Below, in pieces: positions 45,465-54,605 of a stretch of DNA of 64,000 nucleotides. Under the pieces are notes generated by a model. It was not told the DNA's origin and did not search any database. It saw only the letters and a list, made by a program, of their open reading frames with translations. The position numbers were made by a program, and so were the translations under genes. The first letter of the stretch is position 1. The number at the start of each line of letters is the position of its first letter. Source of the DNA: Leptodontidium sp. MPI-SDFR-AT-0119 (taxonomy: Eukaryota; Ascomycota; Leotiomycetes; Helotiales; Leptodontidiaceae); assembly GCA_020726505.1 (NCBI GenBank), contig JAHLEZ010000004.1, positions 310,001-374,000 of the forward strand. The letters run 5' to 3'.

Positions 45465-46026
45465 ATGTCTGGATTCGCATCTCTAGAGCAAGCCTTCACC
45501 GCAAGAGTTCGTTTTGTCAGCCACAATTTACAAAAGCCAAAGACTAAGATCATTGCAGCTCACATTCGATCCACCCTTCTCCATAGGCAGCCTTAACAAT
45601 GGGATATCTCTCCAGATCGTACCCATCAATGGCGGCACGGTGAAAAGCGAGCCCGGATTCTCAGGTCCTAAAATCGACGCCGAATTCATCTTCGGCTCCG
45701 ACCATGTGCACATCGATCCGTCCATGAAGAATGTTCGTATAAATGTCGCAGCAGTCCTCAAAAACGAAGACGACAGTCTCATTCATTACAACTACAAAGG
45801 CATCATCGATATGACCCCAGAAGGAATGGCCATTTTGACAGGGTCGCCAGATGCAAAGACTACCGCGTTTGGACGTATATTTACACACGTGGATTTTGAG
45901 ACGGGGGCTGGACACTTGAAGAGTTTGGAGACGAGTAAATTTGTTGGCTGCAGTCGTTTCGTGGTCGAGGCAGGCCAACCTGTTGTGGTTGAGTCGAAGA
46001 TTAGCAAGGTTGTGTACAGCAGTTAG
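45465..46026 (+). CDS. DUF3237 family protein
   Basis: Two exons, 45465-45506 and 45559-46026, giving 169 aa. Family features are LTFDPPFSIGSLNNG, QIVPINGGTVKSE, GRIFTHVDFETG and a final CSRFVVEAGQPVVVESKI. DUF3237 proteins are small beta-barrel proteins of unknown reaction that recur in fungal and bacterial aromatic-degradation loci. The first exon encodes only 14 residues; the intron (gttcgt...gcag) keeps phase 0. It is paired head to head with the SDR, so co-regulation is likely. Confidence 0.85.
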
Positions 46027-46776
46027 GACAAAATAGCTAGCTCATATTTGCAGGCCCACCAGCCATTAAACTGCTACAAGGTTTCAGTGCAGACTTCGCA
46101 AGTCACCGGAAGAGTGTAGAGAAGGAGTGAAGAACTTTCGGAGATACACCCGCCACTACCCTTCATATCACGACGCATGGCGAAGAGTAGGGAAGTTCCT
46201 TTGTTGGAGTTCTGATTGAAAAATTATAGAATGGCTGCTAACCTTTGACTGCTGGGAAGTATTCAAGCAGAATTGCAGGATAAGAGTGGGGAGCGTGCAC
46301 AGGTGGTTTTATAACCTTATGGTCGTGAGGCATTTTCACATTTGGAGTCGGTCCTGGAGAGTTGGGAAACCCCTTCCTCGAAAGTTCGGCAGTGCTCAAA
46401 ATTTTCCTCAGCAAACTCTACAGATATCGACGGGCGTTCCGGGCTTTGCGATACCAGCGCCTCACAAAGACAAGAGAAATAACTATATAAGCGTTGGGAA
46501 TCAAGGGGGGACCCTACCCTAAAACGCTGTGTTTTTACTATCCTCTCTGGTTCAAACATTCTTGATTTTTGGTAGGCACCACGCAAGAAATTAAACGATT
46601 GTTCAGGGGGTGGCGGTGGGGTAGTATGGAGGGTTCTTTGCATCATGACATTCATTGATGATGTGCTCGACATCAAACAGGCTAGATATTAAGCGACTAT
46701 TAGAAAAAGCTGGACAGATACACAGATACAATTTGAATCTTTGGGAATACTCCCCCCCCCCCCCCCCCCCCAAAAG
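46027..46776. other. intergenic between convergent genes
   Basis: No gene supported. Holds the poly-C tract listed separately. The two flanking genes converge here, so it mainly contains 3' ends. Confidence 0.5.
46752..46771 (+). repeat. 20-nt poly-C tract
   Basis: An uninterrupted run of 20 C just past the stop codon of the P450 gene on the opposite strand, so it would be poly-G in that transcript's 3' end. The length is likely variable and could be a sequencing artefact. Confidence 0.85.
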
Positions 46777-48521
46777 TCATATTGTGGATTTTGCCCTAGA
46801 CCAATGTAAGCCCTCCTTTTCAGCTTGGAGCCATGACCGCTCCACAATCTCAGCATGTTTTTGAGTTCTTGGCTCGAATGCGCAAGGGAACTTCACGGGT
46901 ACAGCAAGGAACCCAGGATGTGTTGCTGTTGATGGCTCAAGAATAGTGCCATCAGGTCCTTTGGCTTTAACAACATTGAACGCCCACATCGTCCGCGCCA
47001 TGTTGATGAACAGCGAATTTTGTGCGAGATGTAAGCCTGTACATACACGTCGTCCAGCCCCATAGGTAAAGTGGTCTCGGTCATCTGGATTGGCAGTGTT
47101 CAATGCCTCTGCTGTGGTGTAGGGGTCGTTGATGTATCGCATGGGCTCAAAAGAGTGCGGGTCTTCCCATCTTTTTGGATCGAAATGGATGCCCCTTCGG
47201 TTTTGGTCAGTGTTGAAGGGATCAATATTTAGGGGCATGAAAGGTACACTTACCACCAGTTTAGCATCACAACTGATCCTTTGGGGATGAAGTAGCCTTC
47301 ATACCAGTCATCTTCGGTTGAGGCATGATTTACACCAAACTTGGTGATTGGTCTCCATCTCAGGGTCTCCTTGGCCATTGCTCTGATATACGGCAAGTTG
47401 TTCTCATCATCAAATGTAGGCATTCTGTCGTTTCCAACTACTCTGTCCAACTCTTCTTGGGCCGCCTTCATTGTATGCGGGTATAGCAGACACGCCAGGA
47501 GCCAGCTGTTTATAACCGTCGAGGTGGATTCGCTTCCTGCCTCAACCAGAGTCCCGGCTGAGTACGCTGCAGCAAGCTCGTCGATCCCATTCTTCTCCGG
47601 GTTTCCAAGGTAGAAGTCTTTGACAAAACAATCTTTGGCTTTTCCCGCCTTGACATCTTCAACAAGCCCTCGGTACAAGTCTAAATAGACCTTGCTATCA
47701 TAGTCAAACCACTCCCTTCCGATTTTCCACCAGTTTTGGACCAGGAATGAGGGAAGGACGGTTAAGCTAGGGAACGCATCAACAATCCAAGCACCAGGAG
47801 CAGCCATCAGAACGAAATGGTCCAAGACTTTGTAAATCTTCTTGACTACCGGGTCATCCCAAGTGGCGACTCGATGTCCATACGCGACGGTCATGATAAC
47901 ACTTGCCGAGTACCTCCGATTGATGTCATAGAAAGCCTCGTTGTCCGAGGCGTTCAAGAATTCGTACATGACTTGCTTCGACTCAAAGTCTTGGATCGGA
48001 CGGTAGGAGTTTGATGTTTTGATATTGAGCGCCGCATGACTGATCTTTCGAATGCTTCTCCACCTGTCGCCATAGGGCATGAAGAATTGACGAGCTTGTC
48101 CGGAAACAGCATCGAAAGCCATTGGCAAATGAGGTCTGGATGAATATTTTGCCCCTCGCTTGTCCATGAGCTCTTTCACTGCTGAAGCTGTGTTCAGCCA
48201 TATGAACCTCGTGCCGCCAATCTTTGTGTAGCAGATTTTGCCATAATCTCGAGCCCAACCCTCAGCAATTGCTGGTACTTTGTCTGCATCTGCAAGATCC
48301 AGCATGCTCCCAATGATTGGATATCCCATCGGCCCCGGCGGTAAATGATTCAGGCGCTTGTCATGAGTGAAAAACTTGTATACCAGGGGAATAATCTATT
48401 GTGGCCAAGGAGTTAACGTCCGCCCCATTAGCTGTTCATGCGAAAATCTTACCATCAGTACCACAAGAACGTATGCGCGGTAAGCTCGTGAATCGTCGAT
48501 GAGAAGTTCAAGATTCCCCAT
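46777..48521 (-). CDS. cytochrome P450 (3 exons)
   Basis: Exons 48521-48453, 48395-47254, 47194-46777, giving 542 aa with phases 0 and 2 matched. N-terminal anchor AYVLVVLMIIPLVYKF, hinge LPPGPMGYPIIGS, I-helix AAYSAGTLVEAGSEST, K-helix KETLRWRP, PERF-equivalent RWEDPHSFEP, and heme loop FTYGAGRRVCTGLHLA with the axial Cys. It resembles the O-methylsterigmatocystin oxidoreductase-like CYP group common in fungal gene clusters. It shares the GAGRRVC core and similar blocks with the P450 at 39995, but the gene structure is very different (2 versus 11 introns), so the two are not a recent tandem duplication. Confidence 0.93.
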
Positions 48522-49400
48522 GTTTTATTGCTTTGGCTTTGGCTTGATGATGTGTTGAAAAATTATGTCGTTATGAAGTTCTCGCTATGAAGTCTTCGTA
48601 ATGGAGCTTCTTCCCTCTGCAAATTGTACGATGCATGATGATGGCTGTCAACTAGATGACTTTCAAAGCACCAAACATCCATTACAAATCCCTGAACATT
48701 TCCAACAGAGCTCCTCGGTACCTCAGGTCTTCCCGCTCCGTGATTGGATTTTCCACAATGGTCCGGAGTTCGGTTCCCGGCGGCGGCATTTGTGGGGCAA
48801 CTTTGTAGTTCACAAACAGGATTAACTTCGCTCCTGGTCCGAGATCAAAGAAATCGCCAATTATTTTGTTGATCATGATACGAGAAATGAACCGGACGCA
48901 CGACTTAGTACCTCAGCTGCCCCAGCAGTGCGGTGTGATATGGATACCATGAGGAGCATCAAATCTAATCAGACTAACTTGAATCCTCTAACTTCTTCCT
49001 GCAAAACTACAAGTAAAATACCTTAATGAAGCTCTCATATCATAGACTTCAAATTTTTGGAACCACGCCTCGGCGCGATGGGGCCTTGGGATAAACTTGC
49101 CAACTGGTAGTGGCAGTATTGGAATGAAATTGAAACTGAATTATGTCCATTGAGAAAATCCACTGAAAACGGATTCATTATTTCCAACTATTGGAATATA
49201 ATTGTTATCAAGTTGCAAAGTGATAGTGGCAATCTTAGAGAACCTTCGCCACTAGTTGATTTGAATTCTTCAATTCACTTAGATGTGGCTAGACGTTGAC
49301 GTTCACAGAACATGCTCAACCTATTGGATCCAGTTAAATTTGGTGTCTTACTAATTAAAGCTCTTGATCTTGACATGATCTTTTCTGACTCTGCCCCCAA
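48522..49400. other. intergenic with a gene remnant
   Basis: No intact gene. The remnant at 48682-48876 is listed separately; the rest is AT-rich, including the flank downstream of the VOC gene. Confidence 0.4.
48682..48876 (-). pseudogene. degenerate fragment of an unrecognised protein
   Basis: A frame that reads like real protein (DLGPGAKLILFVNYK, then MPPPGTELRTIVENP and REDLRYRGALLEMF) but stops at TAA right after FRDL. Upstream at about 48950 a different phase reads DAPHGIHITPHCWG, again protein-like, ending in TGA. No legal intron joins the two. I do not recognise the family. The best reading is a decayed cluster gene. Confidence 0.35.
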
Positions 49401-50003
49401 CTACACAGCCAAGGGGGGAGGTGGCGGAATGGTGTCTATCCCTCTCGGACCAATGTTGGCCCTTTTCTTCAATTCACGCTCCTCCATTCCGCTCTCCAAT
49501 TTCTTTACCAGTTCCTCCGGGTCAAAATCCACACCGACAGGATTCTGAGCAAAGGCCGTCGAGGCCATCATCTCATTCGCCTCCTCGATGGTATCAAAAT
49601 TATCAACCTGAGTCTCTATTTGGTTTCCGTCGGGGTCTTGGTAGTAGATGCTAGTTGTAGGGCCATGATTGACGCTCCAGATGGGAAGAATGCCTCTCGC
49701 TTTGCGCTGCTGGTATGCGAGGGCAAGGTCCGCAAGGGTGTCGAAAGAAAAAGCAATGTGCTCAAGTCCAGCTGCTTCGTGGGCTTTGGGGCCGGTACCA
49801 GGGACGGCGCCGATGGCGATACGATGATGCTCGTCGTCGTATGTGAGGAAAGACAGGAATGCGTTCTCGTACGTTGCTCTGGCGCCCAGAAAGGTTTTGT
49901 AGAATTCCACCATGGCGGTGAATTTTCCAGTCCGTAAAACAACATGTGCTAGTTTGGACGGACTTATGACCTTGTCGTATAATCTTTTGGTGTCCATTGT
50001 CAT
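49401..50003 (-). CDS. VOC-fold protein, extradiol (catechol 2,3-) dioxygenase-like
   Basis: Single-exon gene of 200 aa. One vicinal-oxygen-chelate module pair with the three expected metal ligands: His in LAHVVLRTGKF, His in GLEHIAFSFD, Glu in DPDGNQIETQVD. GARATYENAFLSFLTYDDE and DPDGN loops are typical of glyoxalase/extradiol dioxygenase proteins. It probably cleaves a dihydroxylated ring or acts on a ring-cleavage product; I cannot separate it from a glyoxalase-type isomerase. The C-terminal extension after residue ~150 (GVDFDPEELVKKLESG) is common in fungal members. The start is the ATG at 50003; upstream codons in frame lack a better ATG. Its promoter contains the shared cluster motifs. 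Confidence 0.88.
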   Translation of the reverse strand: MTMDTKRLYDKVISPSKLAHVVLRTGKFTAMVEFYKTFLGARATYENAFLSFLTYDDEHHRIAIGAVPGTGPKAHEAAGLEHIAFSFDTLADLALAYQQRKARGILPIWSVNHGPTTSIYYQDPDGNQIETQVDNFDTIEEANEMMASTAFAQNPVGVDFDPEELVKKLESGMEERELKKRANIGPRGIDTIPPPPPLAV

Positions 50004-50499
50004 TTTAGAAATGCAACAAATTCGTTTCAAGGGCCGGTTTTTGATCCAAGATCCACGGACCTGCAAAGCTGTGAGCAAGAATTCAATACTGAAGTTGTTG
50101 GACAGCTAACTGTTGGGTTTTTGCTTTGCCTAAAGATATGAGTCTCGGATATCCTCAAACGGCTGCGGTGGTTAAGACGCCTAAAATCCAGCTGGAAACC
50201 TTTGATATTAAAGATGTCCAGAAACCTCTGCTCCACATAGTCTGCATTCGGCCGCCGGACCCCGGCCAAGCAAACCCCCCTTTTTATGTGCGGGTATTTA
50301 CGCCGACGGCCCGGGCCAACACTTGAATGGATATCGTCAAGCTCTTACGAAGGCTACGTACGGGGTGCGTTGCAGTTCTCGATTGTGTTTCAATTGCCTG
50401 ACATCAACGGTGTATCGACAACGCTATTTCTCTCATTCAACATGACGGACAACAGATGATCCAAAGTAGACCTCCAGCTAGCCTATCAGGTCATTACCT
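50004..50499. promoter_or_regulatory. upstream region of the VOC gene with shared GC-rich motifs
   Basis: CGGACCCCGG at 50256-50265 and the overlapping palindrome GGCCCGGGCC at 50308-50317. Both motifs recur in the SDR/DUF3237 promoter. No gene in this stretch. Confidence 0.5.
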
Positions 50500-50850
50500 T
50501 CATCTCGTTCTGGATCGTACCATGCTACTGATCTTGACCTCCACAGTATCCCCATCTATTAACCATAGGGGCGATTTCATGCCTGCAGCTACTCCGCCAG
50601 GTGTACCTGTCATAATCACAGTGCCCTTCCTCAAAGTAGTTCCTCGGCTCAGATGTATTATGATGGCCGGAATATCAAAGATCAGATCGTCCAACTTTGC
50701 TTCTTGCCTAACTTCGCCATTGACTCCAGTTATAAGGGAAAGCGTAGAAGGATCCGGAATAGCTTTTATGGAACACAGAACCGGTCCGATGGGCGCGAAT
50801 TTTTCGAACGATTTTGCGTAGCCATGCTGGTTGCCAGATCGCTCGGGCAT
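50500..50850 (-). pseudogene. fumarylacetoacetate hydrolase family, 5'-truncated
   Basis: Encodes only the C-terminal half of an FAH-fold hydrolase: FEKFAPIGPVLCSI, then TGVNGEVRQEAKLDDLIF, TLRKGTVIMTGTPGGVAAG and a final GDTVEVKIS. These match the second half of the family (normally ~280-300 aa), with the oxyanion and metal-proximal TGTPGGV loop intact. The first half, including the Asp/Glu metal ligands, is missing. The frame begins at what looks like an intron acceptor (ttactggcag before ATGCCCGAG), and the sequence upstream is unrelated. Probably inactive, or an unmapped 5' exon lies elsewhere. Confidence 0.7.
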
Positions 50851-51583
50851 CTGCCAGTAACCCCTCGTAAGTAAAGTTGCTCGCTATTGTGAAGCAGATA
50901 CTATCTATCCCCTTACGTTAGGTGCCACCAGGAACGCCCTCCTGAAGGCCCTGTAAGACTCCCTGTACCAAGCACCTAAGAAGCGAGAAATAGCGTGTTG
51001 TTCGGGCTAAAACACGCTATTCGATCACTGATTGTCCCACTATACCCTTTTGGGCGTAGTGGCACGTGCGGGATTGTTCTGGACAAATGGCTGTTTTCCC
51101 TTGGAAGGCTGTCAAGGTGGACGTTCATTCAGTTTCTGCATTTGCTCCCGATCAGGTTACCTCTTTTTACATTGTCCATCTTTGAGACTTGTCAGTTCAA
51201 CACTCACTTGCTCGCTCAGCCTCACATCTCGGTGCTGGTCTATTGGGCTCTTGAATTGTGGAACTACTTCGATCTTGATGAGAAGTAAGTTTTCAAATTC
51301 AACTCATAGGAGAATTTACAAACAAATCCAGCACTCAAATTCATCCAAATCATCCCGTGCCGCAGAGAACGAAACAGCAGAAGGTCATGCTCCAGCCCAT
51401 GCGGGCTCATGGACACCAAACTCCGATGTGCTGTTCAGTCAGAATTCCATACCACGAATCTCAGTTCAATGCTCTCTCGAGGCTTGAATCCGGGCGGGTG
51501 TTCAGGGAGAACCATTGCGCAGTGAGGCACAGCGGCTTTTTGAGACGTCAGCGTGGGGTTCTCGCATTCCTTCTGTCCCATGG
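50851..51583. other. intergenic, sequence of unknown origin
   Basis: No gene supported. It replaces the expected 5' half of the FAH gene. CGTGTTGTTCGGGCTAAAACACG (50993-51015) is a short imperfect inverted repeat. It may mark an inserted or rearranged segment. Confidence 0.35.
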
Positions 51584-52597
51584 TTACTCACCACTTCTAC
51601 TGAGTGGTCTCTTTGAGTCCCACACAGTCATGATAACCACATCATCGCGAGTCTGATTGCTCATCCAATACCATTGGTGCTCCTTGCGTGGCTTCAAGTA
51701 CATACTCTCTTCTACAGTGTCGTTCATGACTTTTTGAACGATGTCCAGATCAGAATCTGTAACTGTCCAGGTATCACAATACACCAGCGGGTCGGTCTGG
51801 ACGATATCAACCAGAGGTCGCCACACACTTTTATGCCCTGTTAGCTTCTGGTAATTGCTGAGATTTTTGTGGCCAGACTCACGTAAGTACCCGTGTCCTG
51901 TATTTGCCAGTCTCAGCCCAGGCGGCCTCTTCATCCGTGATCACTTTTGAAACAACTTTCTGCATCCATTGAGGAGAACCGTCTACCAACTGGTTAGCCG
52001 TCCGCATAATGAGCAAAGTCACAAATCGTCTGGTTGATCTGCATCGATTACGTGGGAGCTGTTTATCTTGACGCTTCGAATATCTTGTCCCGCTTCTTGT
52101 TTCAAGCTATAGATATTCGGCGAGGTACGTGAAGCTGTCATCTTAGAGCTTCTGACCTACGAGGTGTCAGTGAGCCTGAGTCAAGAAATGTCCGAAGGAC
52201 GTACCCTCCAGTCCCAGCACACGACTTTTTCGCACCCAAGCTGTTCTCGAAGAAACCCAGACATCGTCTCCAAGTACTTCTCCAAGACATCAAGCTGTTT
52301 CTCTCTCGGAAGGTTGACGTACTCTGCACTGTACGGGCCGGTTTCATACGGAAAGGACTGATGGAACCTCCCAAATCCCCAGCTATCAAGCGCTGGTTTC
52401 TCCCCGTGAAGAGTCCTGACGTCCGTGAGTGCACAATCAGGAAAAATGTTCAGCTTTATGTTCGTGCGAGGGGTGTCATCGGCTACATTATCAGCCCAGA
52501 TCTCGTAGGGCATCTCTTCTTTATAAATGGGATCATCGCTGAGATGCGACAGAGTAGCCGTAACAGGTACGCAAGTAGGGTTCATAACCAGTGCCAT
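51584..52597 (-). CDS. CmcJ/NvfI-family oxidoreductase (GA4-desaturase/asaB-like)
   Basis: Four exons, 52597-52205, 52156-52052, 51989-51883, 51827-51584, giving 282 aa with every phase consistent. Diagnostic blocks: NIKLNIFPDCALTDVRTLHG near residue 45, ALDSWGFGRFHQSFPYE, KVVCWDWRVR, the SHLVDGSPQWMQKV segment across intron 3, and TVWRPLVDIVQTDPLVYCD with HQWYWMSNQTRDDVV. Family members include NvfI, an Fe(II)/2-oxoglutarate enzyme, and annotated hydroxylase/desaturases of fungal clusters. A metal His/Asp pair may be the HLVD, but the intron there makes this less certain. It faces the aldo-keto reductase gene across a shared promoter region. Confidence 0.82.
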
Positions 52598-53474
52598 GGT
52601 GTTATTCAGGTACTCGGAAGATTGTGAGGTATTATGATTTACAAAAACGTGGTTCAAGAAGTAACCAAGAAAAGCCTTGGATGGACGAGAACTAGCTAGC
52701 AGTATGGCCAGCCCTAAGTATCATGATATCAGTCCAAAGATAGAACCTCTTGCTCGATGCTCAACGGCGGGGGAAGACGCGAACCCCCAAAATTTAAGGC
52801 TCTGCCTGACCATCAAAAAAACAGGGTATGCCCATGGTTTGAAAATCTCGAGAAATGGCGCACTCGCACAAGAATCCTTTTTTCACGAGGCTAGCTAATG
52901 ATTCGAATATCCAAGTAGTAATTCCAGGCCGGCGACCAGGGCACGATGCAGCTGCTGTTCACATCATTAAAGCTGCATAAGATTGTCGTGCTTTACTGAC
53001 TAGGGGTTACAAAGCATGCTACAGGGCATGCTCAGTCGCAGTCAGAGGCAGGTGAATTTATTGTTCTCCGCTCGGCACCTCCACGTATACTCTTTCGGGT
53101 GAGTAGATGCATAATCGATATCTTCAACATCTGATAGCCTGCATCCGAGTGCATGCACTGTGCTTCTTTCCAACAGGACCGTGTCTCGCCAGGCATACTT
53201 CAAGGCAGCTTCAGCTCCAAACCTATCGGACGCTCCCTACATCGAGCCGTGTACCATATAAAGAGTTAGCAAGGCTCAACAATTCACCGCATCCCTCAGC
53301 CTCTATGTTTATGAAGGTCAACTGAAAGCTCTCTCATCCACAACCATTCAGCTGACGAAGAGATAGACATCTGGTTGTTACCATACTATCTGCCGCTCAC
53401 TCCAGCAACGTGCAGCCAACCAACGTCTCTTCAGTACATTTGCTCCCCTAAGCACTCCTCATCTTACGAGAGAT
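52598..53474. promoter_or_regulatory. divergent region, CmcJ/NvfI-like / aldo-keto reductase
   Basis: 877 nt between two oppositely oriented genes. I see no gene and no tRNA-like fold that holds up. A segment near 52770-52790 (gcgggggaagacgcgaaccccc) can form a short hairpin. Confidence 0.4.
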
Positions 53475-54467
53475 ATGGACATCCCAAAATTGCCCCTCCG
53501 TGATGGAGCTAAAGTTCCACTTGTGGGTATAACAACATTCAGATGCACTCACTGTCGTGTTCGCCTTTACTGACACAGCCACAAGCTTGCCTTTGGCACA
53601 GGAACAGCTTGGTTCAAAGATGAGGGTAACACCGAGTTTGACCCAAAGCTCGTGGATTTGATCAAGGTTGCCATTGGTAAAGGGTGGTACCATCTAGACT
53701 GTGCAGAGATGTACGGCACTGAGGAAGAAGTTGGCGTCGCCATTGAGGAGTCTGGGGTCCCCCGCGAAAAACTTTTCATCACCAACAAAGTCACTCAAGG
53801 CATAGATGACATCCCAGCGGCTCTCGATCAGAGTCACAAGAAGTTGAAGACCACCTACTTCGATCTGTAAGTCAAGCTCCTAAATATGCATGCATTCGAT
53901 ATCAATAATAAATCCAGCTACCTGATCCATATTCCCTTTTTCGCCAAGTCCGAAGAGGATTTCCAGCGAGCATGGAAGTCCATGGAAGAGATGAAGAAAT
54001 TAGGCAAGGTGAAGTCGATTGGTGTCAGCAACTATCAACGTCCCGACCTCGAGGCGACACTCAAAGGTGCATCTGACCCTCCCGTCATTAACCAAATCGA
54101 GTACCACCCATATCTTCAGCGCTCCAATGACTACATCCCCTGGGTGCGCGAAAATGGAATACAAGTCGGGTCTTTCAAGGGTCTCACGCCCGCCTTCCGC
54201 GCCCCCGAAGGTCCATTGATTGAACCATTGGCCCACATTGCTAAAGCTCATTGCACCACCGAGGCTGTAGTACTCATTGCCTGGTTGATGCAGACTAAGG
54301 TTGTTGCGGTTACTACAACTACCAAGCCGGAGAGACTTGATGAGTACGCCACGGCTTTGTCAACTAAGTTGAGCAAAGAGGAACTGGACGAGATCACAAA
54401 AGTGGGCTCGACCTATCATTTCCGTACATCTTGGGGGGAGAGATTCGCCGATGACGACCGATCTTGA
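53475..54467 (+). CDS. aldo-keto reductase
   Basis: Three exons, 53475-53522, 53586-53866, 53918-54467, giving 292 aa; phases 0 and 2 match. NADPH-dependent carbonyl reductase fold: LAFGTGTAW strand, catalytic Asp and Tyr in HLDCAEMYGTE, Lys in LFITNKV, His in YLIHIPF, and cofactor-binding SIGVSNYQRPDLE with NQIEYHPYL. The conserved HWP is HIP here, as in yeast ketoreductases of the YDL124W kind. The last third (AVTTTTKPERLDEY) contains the nucleotide-binding KPERL. A reductive step on an aldehyde or ketone intermediate is plausible; substrate unknown. Confidence 0.92.
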
Positions 54468-54487
54468 AAGGTATCACCGAGCAGCGT

Positions 54488-54594
54488 GATTAGATTAGAT
54501 TAGATTAATGGCCATTAATCTAAATCTAATCAAGTCAAATTTCAATTACAGTAATCAAAATCTAATCTAATCTAATCTGATTAATTGATTATTA
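54488..54594. repeat. GATTA/TAATC repeats in inverted arrangement
   Basis: GATTAGATTAGATTAGATTA with an adjoining palindrome GATTAATGGCCATTAATC, then TCTAATCTAATCTAATCTGA in the opposite sense about 45 nt later. Could extrude as a hairpin. It lies directly between the aldo-keto reductase and the Tc1/mariner relic. Confidence 0.75.
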
Positions 54595-54605
54595 CTTTGG
54601 TATTG

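Noticed and set aside
52766..52800. tRNA-like T-arm sequence (GGGGGTTCGCG on the minus strand)
   Set aside because: No matching acceptor, D or anticodon stems could be folded on either strand.
33277..54467. Polyketide or terpenoid biosynthetic cluster core
   Set aside because: No ketosynthase, adenylation-condensation, prenyltransferase or terpene synthase motif seen on either strand; the only adenylating enzyme is acetoacetyl-CoA synthetase.
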